From JAMXLJ01 sp036558745 (GTDB lineage: Bacteria; Actinomycetota; Acidimicrobiia; IMCC26256; JAMXLJ01), in assembly GCA_036558745.1 (NCBI GenBank), contig DATBEZ010000040.1, forward strand, positions 1-64,000: 64,000 nucleotides of DNA. The letters are read 5' to 3'. Shown piece by piece: positions 17,801 to 25,019 of this stretch; the stretch's first letter is position 1, and every line of letters begins with the position of its first letter. The translations under genes and the position numbers were made by a program. Below the pieces are notes generated by a model that made no database searches, had not been told where the DNA came from, and worked only from the letters and a program-made list of their open reading frames with translations.

Positions 17801-17898
17801 TCGAGCTGCTCGACCGCCGTCAGGCCGAAGAGCACGAAGAGCGGGAACAGCGCGGCGCCGCCGCCCAGCGTGGAGAACCAGTTGCGGATGCGCTTCAT
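14887..17898 (-). CDS. MFS transporter - LivF ATPase - LivG ATPase triple fusion
   Basis: A 1003-residue protein in one uninterrupted frame. Residues 1-415 form a major-facilitator-like membrane domain with about 12 helices (PIGFWADRFSRVR is the loop 2-3 motif). Residues 440-680 are a LivF-type ATPase with Walker A GTNGAGKS (477-484), signature LSGGQQQ (579-585) and Walker B MIDE (601-604). An Asn/Gly/Ala-rich linker spans 680-727. Residues 728-985 are a LivG-type ATPase with Walker A GPNGAGKT (763-770), a divergent signature LSTGS (884-888) and Walker B LLLDEP (905-910). Its ATG overlaps the stop of the permease gene (ATGA). It should energise the fused LivHM permease; the role of the MFS part is unknown. 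Confidence 0.88.
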   Translation of the reverse strand: MKRIRNWFSTLGGGAALFPLFVLFGLTAVEQLDQRAFDVLLPNIRDSFGLDTQAILAVVGLTGAAALIIAVPIGFWADRFSRVRIAVWGAAAWCVFSVLTGLAPVLWVLGLARAGSGLGGATIVPTHNSLLSDYYDIPARPNVYAAHRAAYAVGACIGPLFAGLIAYYTSWRVPFVIYAIPTLVFIILALRLREPLRGHFERAAMGASDEVQSTEDIPPSIAESWRIVWSVGTLRKVFYALPFLAVAFLGLLSLSSLFYSQVFHLDERARGYIAAAVEPAQLVGLFAGIPIATRLLARDAALVLRFLAVVAVVVAVAWTLFALSPWLPMAIIMNAIVSGVVVILIPGIFAALSLAIPPKVRSFGFSVAGLWILPGLVLLPVIGGAADAWGIRPGLLLMVPVFLIGALIIASAGSDVNDDIRRVWTAAAAQAEVLFERRQGNVKLLLVRGVDVHYDGVQVLFNVDLEVDEGEIVALLGTNGAGKSTLLKAVSGLVQASGGAVVFDGRDMTHTPPDEVAARGVMQVPGGQGVFPSLTVAENLQLAGWLHRRDQAHVRAATDRVLEIFPILGERLHMAAGNLSGGQQQMLTLGMAFIERPRLLMIDELSLGLAPAVVEQLLEIVQSIRDAGTTIILVEQSVNVALTVAETAYFMEKGEIRFHGPTAELLDRPDILRSVFLEGAESVGADAGAGLAAGAANGNGNGSANGVTRVPASARGASGANGNGAEADVRLSVREVSKHFGGITALQGVGFDVHAGEVLGFIGPNGAGKTTLFDVISGFLPPDEGRITLAADGVVHDLSGRSPQRRARLGLGRSFQDGRLFPALTVSETIAVALETHVDVRDPVAAALNLPAVLDSEHDVAMRVEELIELMGLGAFRDKFVRELSTGSRRVVDLACVLAHGPSVLLLDEPSSGIAQRESEALGPLLLRIRDGLGASILMIEHDLPLLSSISDRMIALDLGEVIATGTPDEVVHEPRVVASYLGTSQAVIARSGARPGALGVEE

Positions 17899-20069
17899 GA
17901 CGACGGCCCCGGCGCGAGCGCTTCGGCTTCCTCCGCTTGCGCGACCATCTCCTCCGACGCGACGACCGGTTCGGGCGTGCGCATGTCGGCGACCAGGCTG
18001 GGCACCACGATCCCGCGCCGTATCGCGACCTTGCGCAGGAACCAGTCGCGCACGTCGTAGAGCACCGCGCCCAACCCGCCGGGCACGATCATGAGCACGA
18101 GGAGCAGCCCGGCGCCGGTCGCGAGGAACCGGTACGACGACGGCACGAACCAGTCGACGCCGCGCACGTAGGTCGCGCCGAGCAACGCGCCCGGCACCGA
18201 CCCGAGGCCGCCGATCACGACCATCGAGAACACGTTGAGGCTCTCCTCGGGCGCGTACGCCGCGGTGCCGAGCCCCGTCTGATGGTGCACGAACAGGGCG
18301 CCGGCGAACGCGGCCAGGAAACCGGAGAACGCGAACGCGGCGAGCTTGGTGCGCGTCGCGTCGACGCCGTAGGAGCGCACCGCACGTTCGTTCTCACGGA
18401 TACCGATCAGCACCCGCCCGGTGCGGCTGCGGCGCACACCGCGCACCATCGCGAGCGCGAGCAGCAGCCCGACGAGCGTCAGGTAGTAGAAGCGGGTCTC
18501 GGTCGAGATGTCGATGGCACCGAACAGATCGGGTCGGTCGATGCGCTGTGGCGGCAGCCACGTGAAGAACTGACGGTTGAGGAAGTACGACGAGGTCGCG
18601 AGCCCGAACGCGAGCGTCGTCACCGCGAGGGTGAGGCCCCGTCTTCGCAGCGACGGGAACCCGATCACGACCGCGACGGCCGCGCCGACGAGGCCGGCGA
18701 CGATCACCGCGATCGACAGGTCCCAGCCCGCGCTGTGCGTGAGCGCGCCGCCGACCGCGGCCCCGACACCGACGAACGCCATCTGACCGAGGCTCACCTG
18801 GCCCGCCCACCCCGTGAGCACGACGAGCGACAAGCCGATGATCCCGAAGATGACGATCGCGGCCGCGAGGTTGATCCGGCTCTCGTCCAACCACGCCGGC
18901 AACGTGACGAGGAACGCGACGACCGCCAGCGCGATGCCCCAGCGCGCGGCGCGCACCTCGGGAAGGTGGACGAGCTCGCGTGGCACGGGGCGCACCTCGC
19001 GGGCGGCCTGCCACGTCGACGTGTCGTCGGCCTCGAAGCGCGACGTCGAGCGGGCGCGTCCGAGGAGCAGCAGCGCGCCGAGGATGATCACGAACAACGC
19101 GGGGTCGACGTACGCGGCGTCGTGCCAGTGCCAGAAGATGTCCTGCTCGATCACGCCGAGCCCGAGCGCCGCGGCGGCGATCGTCGGGAACCGCTCCATG
19201 CGCCCGATGACCGCGGCGGCGAGGGTACGCAGGAGGATGCCCGGCCCGAGCACGGTGCCGATCTGGGGACCGACGACGCCGGCGCGCAGGAACATCGCGA
19301 CGAACGCGAGCACGGTCGCGATCACCCACACGATCGTGTGCAGCCGCTTCACGGGGATGCCGAGCGTCGACGCGCGGTCGGCCCGCTCGGCCGCGGCGCG
19401 GATCGCGATCCCGATCGACGAGCGGCGCATGAAGATCGCAAGGGCGAGGAACATCGTCGGGACCACGAGGAGCGTCAGCACGTCGGTCGTGTCGAAGCGG
19501 ATGGGGTTCACCGTGAACGACCAGTGGAACGGCGGCTCGAGGCGCGGCCCGATCACCGAGGTGTCGAAGAGGTTGGGGAGCAGCAGCCCGCAGGCCGCGA
19601 GCACCTGCGCGAGGCCGATGGTCGCCACCGTGAGGATGAGGCGCGGAGCGCGGAAGAAGCGCCGGATGATCAGGATCTCGACCAGCACGCCGAGCACGAC
19701 CGCCGCGACGAGGCCGGTCGCGAAACCGAGCAGGTAGGGGAGGCCGGTGCTCATGATGAGCAGGACCGCGAGCGTGGCGGGCACCGCACCGAGGTCGCCG
19801 GCCGCGAAGTTGACGATCCGGTTCGCGCGGTAGACGAGTGCGACACCGACCGCGACCAGCGAGGTCAGCCCGCCGATCACGAGGCCCTGGACGACCACAC
19901 CCCACGGGACGTTCCAGGTCTGCCGCAGCAGCAGCGCGATGCAGGGCATGACGAGGAACGCGGCGAGCTGCCCCGCCTGCGGTGATCGCCACCAGATCGC
20001 GTCGCCGGCGCGGCGCCGGGTCGACACGCTCTCCACTGCCTCGGGCAACGCCGATCCCCCTTCGGCCAA
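17895..20069 (-). CDS. Fused LivH-LivM branched-chain-type ABC permease
   Basis: A 724-residue protein joining two permease halves. Residues about 50-345 are LivH-like (VYRANRIVNFAAGDLGAV, then IGIAIRAAAERADRASTLGI coupling loop). Residues about 375-680 are LivM-like (GLSLVVLTGWAGQVSLGQMAF, VLIGIRENERAVRSYGVDATRTKL, FSMVVIGGLGSVPGALLGA). Normally two genes encode these. It is followed at a four-base overlap by the MFS-LivF-LivG fusion and preceded by a TetR gene 11 bp upstream. The C-terminus carries an acidic Glu/Ala tail. Substrate unknown; carboxylates or amino acids are family possibilities. Confidence 0.92.
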   Translation of the reverse strand: MAEGGSALPEAVESVSTRRRAGDAIWWRSPQAGQLAAFLVMPCIALLLRQTWNVPWGVVVQGLVIGGLTSLVAVGVALVYRANRIVNFAAGDLGAVPATLAVLLIMSTGLPYLLGFATGLVAAVVLGVLVEILIIRRFFRAPRLILTVATIGLAQVLAACGLLLPNLFDTSVIGPRLEPPFHWSFTVNPIRFDTTDVLTLLVVPTMFLALAIFMRRSSIGIAIRAAAERADRASTLGIPVKRLHTIVWVIATVLAFVAMFLRAGVVGPQIGTVLGPGILLRTLAAAVIGRMERFPTIAAAALGLGVIEQDIFWHWHDAAYVDPALFVIILGALLLLGRARSTSRFEADDTSTWQAAREVRPVPRELVHLPEVRAARWGIALAVVAFLVTLPAWLDESRINLAAAIVIFGIIGLSLVVLTGWAGQVSLGQMAFVGVGAAVGGALTHSAGWDLSIAVIVAGLVGAAVAVVIGFPSLRRRGLTLAVTTLAFGLATSSYFLNRQFFTWLPPQRIDRPDLFGAIDISTETRFYYLTLVGLLLALAMVRGVRRSRTGRVLIGIRENERAVRSYGVDATRTKLAAFAFSGFLAAFAGALFVHHQTGLGTAAYAPEESLNVFSMVVIGGLGSVPGALLGATYVRGVDWFVPSSYRFLATGAGLLLVLMIVPGGLGAVLYDVRDWFLRKVAIRRGIVVPSLVADMRTPEPVVASEEMVAQAEEAEALAPGPSS

Positions 20070-20080
20070 GCCGTCGAAAC

Positions 20081-20764
20081 CTAGATCCGCCGGCGCGCCG
20101 GCGCCGCGCGCGCGGCGGCGCGTCCGGCGGTCCGCCGTCGCGCCGGTGTGTCGTCGTCGCCGCCGACGAGGAGGGAGCGCAGCAGCTGCCGCACGACGGC
20201 CCCGGCCTCGTCGACGTCGAGCTGCTCGGCCGTGCGCAGCCCGTCCCAGGTCGCGGCCCCTGCCGTGATCGCGAGCGCGGCGACGAGCCGCGCTCGTGCC
20301 TCGGCGGGACGACGGCCGAGCTCGGACGCGAACACGCGCTCGACCTCGCCGCGTCCGGCGCGGCGTGCGACCTCGAGCACGCGCGCCAGGGTGGGCGAGA
20401 ACGGGGCCTGCAGCACCGCGGCGCGGCGGACCGCGTTCCCCGTCTCCAGCACCCGGGCCCGTTGCTCCACGAATGCGTCGAGGCGGTCGTCGAGGGGGCC
20501 GTCGTCGGACAGCGGCTGGATGAGCTCGGCCATCTTGGCGAACTGCTGGCGCGCCGCGGCGCAGAACAGATCCTCGAGGTCGTCGAAGTGCACGTACACG
20601 GAACGCAGCGAGACCCCCGCGCGGCTTGCGATCTCCCTCGCAGTGGGACGCAGGTCACCTTCGTCGAGGAGCGCGAGCAGCGCCGCGACGACGGCTTCGC
20701 GGGTGCGTGTCGCCCGGGCCGAGCGGCCGTCCGTGTGCCCGGCGCTGACCGTCTGGGTGACCAT
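20081..20764 (-). CDS. TetR-family transcriptional regulator
   Basis: A 227-residue regulator whose N-terminal helix-turn-helix (TAREIASRAGVSLRSVYVHFDDLEDLF, split here only for reference) is typical of TetR proteins. The C-terminal ligand domain is alanine-rich and ends in an arginine-rich tail. It is the first gene of the liv-type operon, only 11 bp before the permease fusion, so it probably autoregulates that operon. On its strand a TAGCCT hexamer ends six bases before the ATG, which suggests a leaderless message. It is one of two regulators in this part of the window. Confidence 0.85.
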   Translation of the reverse strand: MVTQTVSAGHTDGRSARATRTREAVVAALLALLDEGDLRPTAREIASRAGVSLRSVYVHFDDLEDLFCAAARQQFAKMAELIQPLSDDGPLDDRLDAFVEQRARVLETGNAVRRAAVLQAPFSPTLARVLEVARRAGRGEVERVFASELGRRPAEARARLVAALAITAGAATWDGLRTAEQLDVDEAGAVVRQLLRSLLVGGDDDTPARRRTAGRAAARAAPARRRI

Positions 20765-20890
20765 CGCGGCAGGCTAGGTGTTCTTTCACGCGACGTGCAA
20801 TGGTCGGAGGCGCAGCGGAGGCCTGGCAGTCACGGAGCGAATGGAATCGCTTCGGCCATGGCACCTCGTCGATCACATGAGCGAGGGGAG

Positions 20891-20925
20891 CGATGCGGGC
20901 CCGGCAGGCCGGCGCGGAGTCGACC
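20891..20925. repeat. Possible degenerate copy of the hairpin-forming repeat
   Basis: Contains GGCC-CGGCA-GGCC flanked by GCG/CGC and the tail GCGCGGAGTCGACC, which corresponds to the conserved tail of the copies at 9512 and 46796. It lies upstream of the crotonase gene at 20953. The left part is shorter than in the other copies. Confidence 0.35.
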
Positions 20926-20952
20926 GATGTGACAGATGCGAGGATGACCCCC

Positions 20953-21654
20953 ATGGCCCACACCTACGAGCTCGACGGCAAGCTCGCGCACCTGCGCCTG
21001 GACGACGGCAAGGCGAACGTCCTCAACGACGAGTCCATGGCTGCGATCGAGGACGCGCTCGAACGCGCCAAGACGGACCACGCGGGCGCGCTCGTCGTCT
21101 GGGGTCGGCCGAAGGTGTTCTCGGGCGGCATCGACCTCGCGCTCGTCCGCGAGACCGACGAGCAGCGCCGCACCGCGACGTTGCGACGGATCGCGCGTGG
21201 TCTGCTCGCCGTGTGGAGCGCGCCCGTTCCGACGGTCGCCGCCGTCACCGGTCACGCCGTCGCCGGTGGCGCGGTGCTCGCGCTCGCGTGCGACTGGCGC
21301 ATCGCGGCCGACATCGAGGCGAACATCGGGCTCACAGAGACGGCCATCGGCCTCGTCATGCCGACGTGGGCCACCGTCATCGTCCAGCACGCGCTCGGAA
21401 CCGTCGCAGCAGAGCGGGCGATGCTCGGGGCCAGCGTGCTCGCGCCACGCGAGGCCGCGGAGCAGGGCTTCGTCCACGAGGTCGTGGCGGCGGACCGCTT
21501 GTCGGCGCGCGCGGAGGAGTTCGCGACCGAGCTCGCCGAGCTACCCACCCGCGTGTACGGCGCGACGAAGCGGCGCCTGCGCGCCGCGGAGCTCGAGCGC
21601 GCCTCGGCCCTCGTCGACGCGGAGATGGGCCCGAGCTTCGCCCCGCAGGTCTAG
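20953..21654 (+). CDS. Enoyl-CoA hydratase/isomerase (crotonase) family protein
   Basis: A 233-residue crotonase-fold protein. The oxyanion-hole segments are FSGGIDLALV (near 55) and VAGGAVLALACDWRI (near 100). Of the two catalytic glutamates of true hydratases, the first position is Val (GGAVLAL) while a Glu is kept at LTETAIGL. It may therefore be an isomerase, hydrolase or non-hydratase member rather than a standard hydratase. ATG 20953 is preferred because GCGAGG lies nine bases upstream. The 3' end is duplicated (see the repeat at 21639). Confidence 0.82.
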   Translation: MAHTYELDGKLAHLRLDDGKANVLNDESMAAIEDALERAKTDHAGALVVWGRPKVFSGGIDLALVRETDEQRRTATLRRIARGLLAVWSAPVPTVAAVTGHAVAGGAVLALACDWRIAADIEANIGLTETAIGLVMPTWATVIVQHALGTVAAERAMLGASVLAPREAAEQGFVHEVVAADRLSARAEEFATELAELPTRVYGATKRRLRAAELERASALVDAEMGPSFAPQV

Positions 21655-21674
21655 GCGCGCCCCGCAGGTCTAGG
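21639..21674. repeat. 17-bp direct repeat (19-bp period) across the crotonase stop
   Basis: CGCCCCGCAGGTCTAGG occurs at 21639-21655 and again at 21658-21674. The first copy encodes the last codons and TAG of the crotonase gene; the second supplies the TAG stop of the convergent DoxX gene. A small slippage-type duplication is the likely origin. Confidence 0.7.
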
Positions 21675-22062
21675 TGGTCGCGCGGCGGCGCCCGCGCCGG
21701 CCCCGCTGACCCGAGTCGGACACGACCGCGAGCAGGCCGCCGAGGATCGAGAGGTTCTTGAAGAAGTGGACCAGCTGCTGCGCGCGCGCCGGTCCCGCCT
21801 CCTCCTCCCAGAAGCGGTGACCGGCCGCGGTCGTCGGGACGAGTGACGCGAAGAGCAGGAGCGCGACGAGCCGCGGCTTGACGCCCAACGCGAGCGCGAC
21901 CCCGCCGAGGACCATCGCCGCCGCGTTCGCTCGCGTCGCGAGCTCCGGGTCGGAGAGGCCGATGCTCGCGGCCTTCACGACACGCGGCTCGGGGTTGCGC
22001 AGGACGTCGACGCCGCTCTGGACGAAGACGCCGGCGAGCAGGATGCGGGCGAGGGTTCTCAT
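21670..22062 (-). CDS. DoxX-family membrane protein
   Basis: A 130-residue protein with four predicted membrane segments, starting RTLARILLAGVFVQSGVDVLRNP, which is the standard DoxX opening. The loop with HRFWEEE is shared with the family. DoxX proteins are often linked to redox or thiol stress defence and to quinone metabolism, but molecular function is unclear. Its ATG overlaps the stop of the upstream pirin gene (ATGA), so the two are co-translated, and a divergent MarR regulator lies next to them. Confidence 0.88.
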   Translation of the reverse strand: MRTLARILLAGVFVQSGVDVLRNPEPRVVKAASIGLSDPELATRANAAAMVLGGVALALGVKPRLVALLLFASLVPTTAAGHRFWEEEAGPARAQQLVHFFKNLSILGGLLAVVSDSGQRGRRGRRRATT

Positions 22063-22823
22063 GCGGTCTCCCAGACGAGGATCTCGGTGCCGGGCCGTTC
22101 GGTGTCGCGCGGCTCCGCGACGGAGGGTGTGGCCGTGAGCAGCACGGGCCCGGCGTCGGTCAGGCGGACGGCGTCGCCCGTGGCCAGCGCGCCGGCCCCG
22201 TCGAGGTCGGCGTCGCCGCGCGCGACGAACACATGGACGTGCGGGGCGTCGGGAACGGTGACGGTGTCGCCCGGCCCGAGCCGCGCGGCCCAGAGGACCG
22301 CGCCATGTTGGTGAATGGTGACCGCGCCGTCGTGACCACGACCGGACGCCACCGCGACCAGCTCGGGTGATGCGAGCGCCTCGCCGATGTCGCGCTGCTC
22401 GTAGCCGGGGTCGATGTCACGCACGTCGGGAAGTACCCACATCTGGACCAGATGGACCGGGAGATCGCGGCTGGCGTTCATCTCGGAGTGCGTGATGCCG
22501 CGACCGGCGCTCATGCGTTGCGCGAGGCCCGGTCCGATCACGCCGTGGTTGCCCGCGCTGTCCCGGTGCTCGAGCTCGCCCTCGAGGACCCACGTCACGA
22601 TCTCCATGTCGCGGTGCGGGTGCGGGCCGAAGCCGCCGGCCGCCGCGACGACGTCGTCGTTGTTGACGAGCAGCAGCCCGTGGTGCGTGTTCGCGGGGTC
22701 GCGGTGATGACCGAAGCTGAACGAGTGCCAGGAGTCGAGCCAGTCGAGCCGGGTGTGGAAGCGGGTGCCGGCCCGGCGGACGTCGACCGCCGGCGGTGAC
22801 GAGGACTGCGGCGACGTGCTCAT
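22059..22823 (-). CDS. Pirin-family cupin protein
   Basis: A 254-residue bicupin of the pirin type. The metal-binding motif region is GFGPHPHRDMEIVTWVLEGE with three His in the first cupin, followed by HRDSAGNHG and the ITHSEMN segment. The C-terminal cupin is more degenerate. Bacterial pirins include quercetinases and redox-linked regulators. GGAGG sits seven bases before ATG 22823. It forms a coupled pair with DoxX and is divergent from a MarR gene, a common arrangement for redox- or phenolic-responsive units. Confidence 0.9.
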   Translation of the reverse strand: MSTSPQSSSPPAVDVRRAGTRFHTRLDWLDSWHSFSFGHHRDPANTHHGLLLVNNDDVVAAAGGFGPHPHRDMEIVTWVLEGELEHRDSAGNHGVIGPGLAQRMSAGRGITHSEMNASRDLPVHLVQMWVLPDVRDIDPGYEQRDIGEALASPELVAVASGRGHDGAVTIHQHGAVLWAARLGPGDTVTVPDAPHVHVFVARGDADLDGAGALATGDAVRLTDAGPVLLTATPSVAEPRDTERPGTEILVWETA

Positions 22824-22850
22824 CGATACCTCCGGCCCGATACGGAACGT

Positions 22851-22864
22851 GTTGCAGCGACAAC
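22851..22864. promoter_or_regulatory. Weak inverted repeat between pirin and marR
   Basis: GTTG-CAGCGA-CAAC lies in the 72-bp divergent promoter region. Half sites are only four bases, so this is a candidate MarR operator, not an established one. Confidence 0.25.
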
Positions 22865-22895
22865 GATCGCGCGTCGCGGCGTTAGCATCCCCGGA

Positions 22896-23348
22896 ATGGG
22901 GCGGGTCGACGCCGAGCGTCTGGCGGTCTGGCAGGCCTTCCTCCGCGCCCACGCGACCCTGACCCAGGTTCTCGAGGCGGAGCTGCTGGAGGCCCAGGAC
23001 CTCCCGCTGAGCTGGTACGACGTGCTCGTCAGCCTGAACGACGCGGGCGAGGGGCGCCTGCGCATGCAGGAGCTCGCGGCGCGGGTCATGTTCAGCCGCA
23101 GCGGTCTGACCCGCCTGGTCGACCGGATGACGGAAGCGGGGCTCGTCGCCCGTGAGCCGTGCCCGGGCGACCGGCGCGGGACGTACGCGGTGATCACCGC
23201 GGCCGGCCGGCAGCGGCTGCGTGCCGCGAGTGGTGTGCACCTGCGCGGGGTGTACGACCACTTCGCCCGTCACCTGGACGATCGGGACGTGGCCGCGCTC
23301 CGCACCGCGCTCGGTCACGTGCTCGACGCCGAAGGAGGAAGCCCGTGA
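22896..23348 (+). CDS. MarR-family transcriptional regulator
   Basis: A 150-residue winged-helix protein. The recognition region is LRMQELAARVMFSRSGLTRLVDRM and the wing contains CPGDRRGTYAVIT. It is divergent from the pirin-DoxX pair and overlaps the next crotonase gene by GTGA, so it could control both sides. A TAGCAT hexamer ends seven bases before ATG 22896 with no Shine-Dalgarno, indicating a leaderless transcript. MarR proteins commonly sense phenolic or CoA-thioester ligands; here the ligand is unknown. Confidence 0.88.
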   Translation: MGRVDAERLAVWQAFLRAHATLTQVLEAELLEAQDLPLSWYDVLVSLNDAGEGRLRMQELAARVMFSRSGLTRLVDRMTEAGLVAREPCPGDRRGTYAVITAAGRQRLRAASGVHLRGVYDHFARHLDDRDVAALRTALGHVLDAEGGSP

Positions 23349-24016
23349 GCGACGAGGTCGTGGTCGACGCGCCGGTCGAGGGTGTCGCGCGGATCACGTT
23401 GCACCGACCCGAGCGGCGCAATGCGCTCTCCATCGCGGTACGCGACGGGTTCTCCGACGCGCTCGACGAGTTCGCAGGCGACGACGAGGTCAAGGTCGTC
23501 GTCGTCACCGGATCGGGCTCGACGTTCTCATCCGGCTTCGATCTCCGCGAGTTCGAGCAGGCCGTCGATCCCGAGTTCTCCCAACGGTTGTGGGCGTCGA
23601 GCGACCGCTTCCACCGCACGTGTATCGAGTTCCCGCTGCCGATGGTGGCCGCGGTCAACGGACCCGCGATCGCCGGGGGCTTCGATCTCGCGGTCATGTG
23701 CGACATCCGTGTCGCGACCGACACCGCACGCTTCGCCCATCCGGAGATCACCTTCGGCGACGTGGTCTACGGCCCACTCCACGATGCGATCGGCGGCGCG
23801 CGCGCCCGTGAGCTCTGCTTCACCGGGCGCGTCGTCGAAGCGGCGGAGGCGCTCGCCATGGGGCTCGTCTCGAGCGTCGTCCCGGCCGACCGGCTCGACG
23901 CCGAAGTGGCCCGCTTCACCGACGGCATCGTGCGTGCCCCGCGCGACGTGCTGCTGCGCACGAAGGCGAAGGCCGTGCGGCGTGCCGGCGTGGCGGGCGC
24001 GACGCTCGACCTCTGA
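23345..24016 (+). CDS. Enoyl-CoA hydratase/isomerase family protein
   Basis: A 223-residue crotonase. FSSGFDLREF and IAGGFDLAVMCDIRVA form the oxyanion hole. The first catalytic glutamate position is Asp (GGFDLAV) and the second is Glu in AHPEITFG. The C-terminus is shorter than in the 260-residue standard enzymes. GTG 23345 overlaps the marR stop and has AAGGAGGA upstream. It may act in the pathway controlled by that MarR protein. Confidence 0.85.
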   Translation: MSDEVVVDAPVEGVARITLHRPERRNALSIAVRDGFSDALDEFAGDDEVKVVVVTGSGSTFSSGFDLREFEQAVDPEFSQRLWASSDRFHRTCIEFPLPMVAAVNGPAIAGGFDLAVMCDIRVATDTARFAHPEITFGDVVYGPLHDAIGGARARELCFTGRVVEAAEALAMGLVSSVVPADRLDAEVARFTDGIVRAPRDVLLRTKAKAVRRAGVAGATLDL

Positions 24017-24033
24017 GACGAGACGTGCGCGTC

Positions 24034-24933
24034 TCAGCGCAGGGTGCGGCGGGTGCTGCGCTGCGAGCGCTCGCGGGGCGGCGGGCTCCACGACGTCCGG
24101 CGCGAGAGCTCCTGGAGCGCGGCAGCACGTGAGCGACGGCGCGCTGCCGTGTCGATGCGATGCACCGTCCCCACGGCGACGGCACCACCGACGACGAGCA
24201 GCGAGCCGACGACCAGCGCCCGTGCCGACGCCCCGCGGATCAACGCGGCGGCGACGTCGGGCCACGCGCCGAACGCAGCGAGCACGTAGCGCGCCACGAG
24301 ACCGAACAACACGATGTGGACGGACCCCAGCACGACGGCCCACCGCCCGACGCGCGCGACGGCGCGGCGCCGACGGGGCGCGAACTCGATCCCGACCACG
24401 ACGAGCACGAGCCCGACGACGAGACCGATCCGTGCCGTGCTCTGCACGACGCCCGCGAGCACGTGCAGATCGGGCGCGTTCGCCGTCTCGACGGACACCG
24501 TGAGGCGCGTGCCCGGCGCAAACGCGGCGGCGAGCTCCGGGGTCGTGGAACCCGCGGCATCCCGCGCTGCGGCGGTGACCGCGGCGTCGTCGAGGACCAC
24601 GGCCCCCCGATGGCCGCGGAACACGTGGGCGTCGAGCTCCACCAGGGCGTCGGAGAACGCGTCGACGAACTGCTGCTCGCGAAGCGCCGCACCGGCGAGC
24701 GCGTCGAGCCGGTCCTGGTCGAGTCCCTGGGCGCCCGGGAGCTGTCGCTGCACCTCGCTCGCGACCCGGCGGGTCATCTCGCGCCGGACGGGCCCGGTGG
24801 CGAGCACACCGGGCGCTGCCGCGCGCACGCGGTCCGGGGTCATCACGGTCTGCTCCACCGCGATCGCGGCGTCGGCGATGCAGAGCGCGACGAGTCCGAT
24901 CGTCAACAGCAGCCAGGCCAGACGTCGGACCAC
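24034..24933 (-). CDS. Multi-pass membrane protein of unknown function
   Basis: A 299-residue protein with an N-terminal hydrophobic helix (LAWLLLTIGLVALCIADAAIAV), a long extracytoplasmic helical domain (about 25-165) and three further membrane segments. A basic Arg/Ser-rich tail ends the protein. The plan (one helix, soluble domain, three helices) resembles actinobacterial conserved membrane proteins without assigned role. The start is uncertain: GTG 24933 places the first helix at the N-terminus, whereas longer starts add an Arg/Pro-rich leader. It lies 86 bp downstream of the glutamate-family dehydrogenase gene. Confidence 0.6.
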   Translation of the reverse strand: MVRRLAWLLLTIGLVALCIADAAIAVEQTVMTPDRVRAAAPGVLATGPVRREMTRRVASEVQRQLPGAQGLDQDRLDALAGAALREQQFVDAFSDALVELDAHVFRGHRGAVVLDDAAVTAAARDAAGSTTPELAAAFAPGTRLTVSVETANAPDLHVLAGVVQSTARIGLVVGLVLVVVGIEFAPRRRRAVARVGRWAVVLGSVHIVLFGLVARYVLAAFGAWPDVAAALIRGASARALVVGSLLVVGGAVAVGTVHRIDTAARRRSRAAALQELSRRTSWSPPPRERSQRSTRRTLR

Positions 24934-25019
24934 GTCTGCTTCATCGGCATCGCGGTGGTCGCGAATCAAGCGCGAAACCCGCGTTTCGTGCCATCCCGGG
25001 TCCTTGGGGACCGCGCCGG

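Noticed and set aside
15922..18060. Long plus-strand frame opposite the MFS-LivF-LivG gene
   Set aside because: The product is dominated by Arg, Asp, Glu and His repeats, typical of the reverse complement of a membrane/ATPase gene; no start signal or homology pattern.
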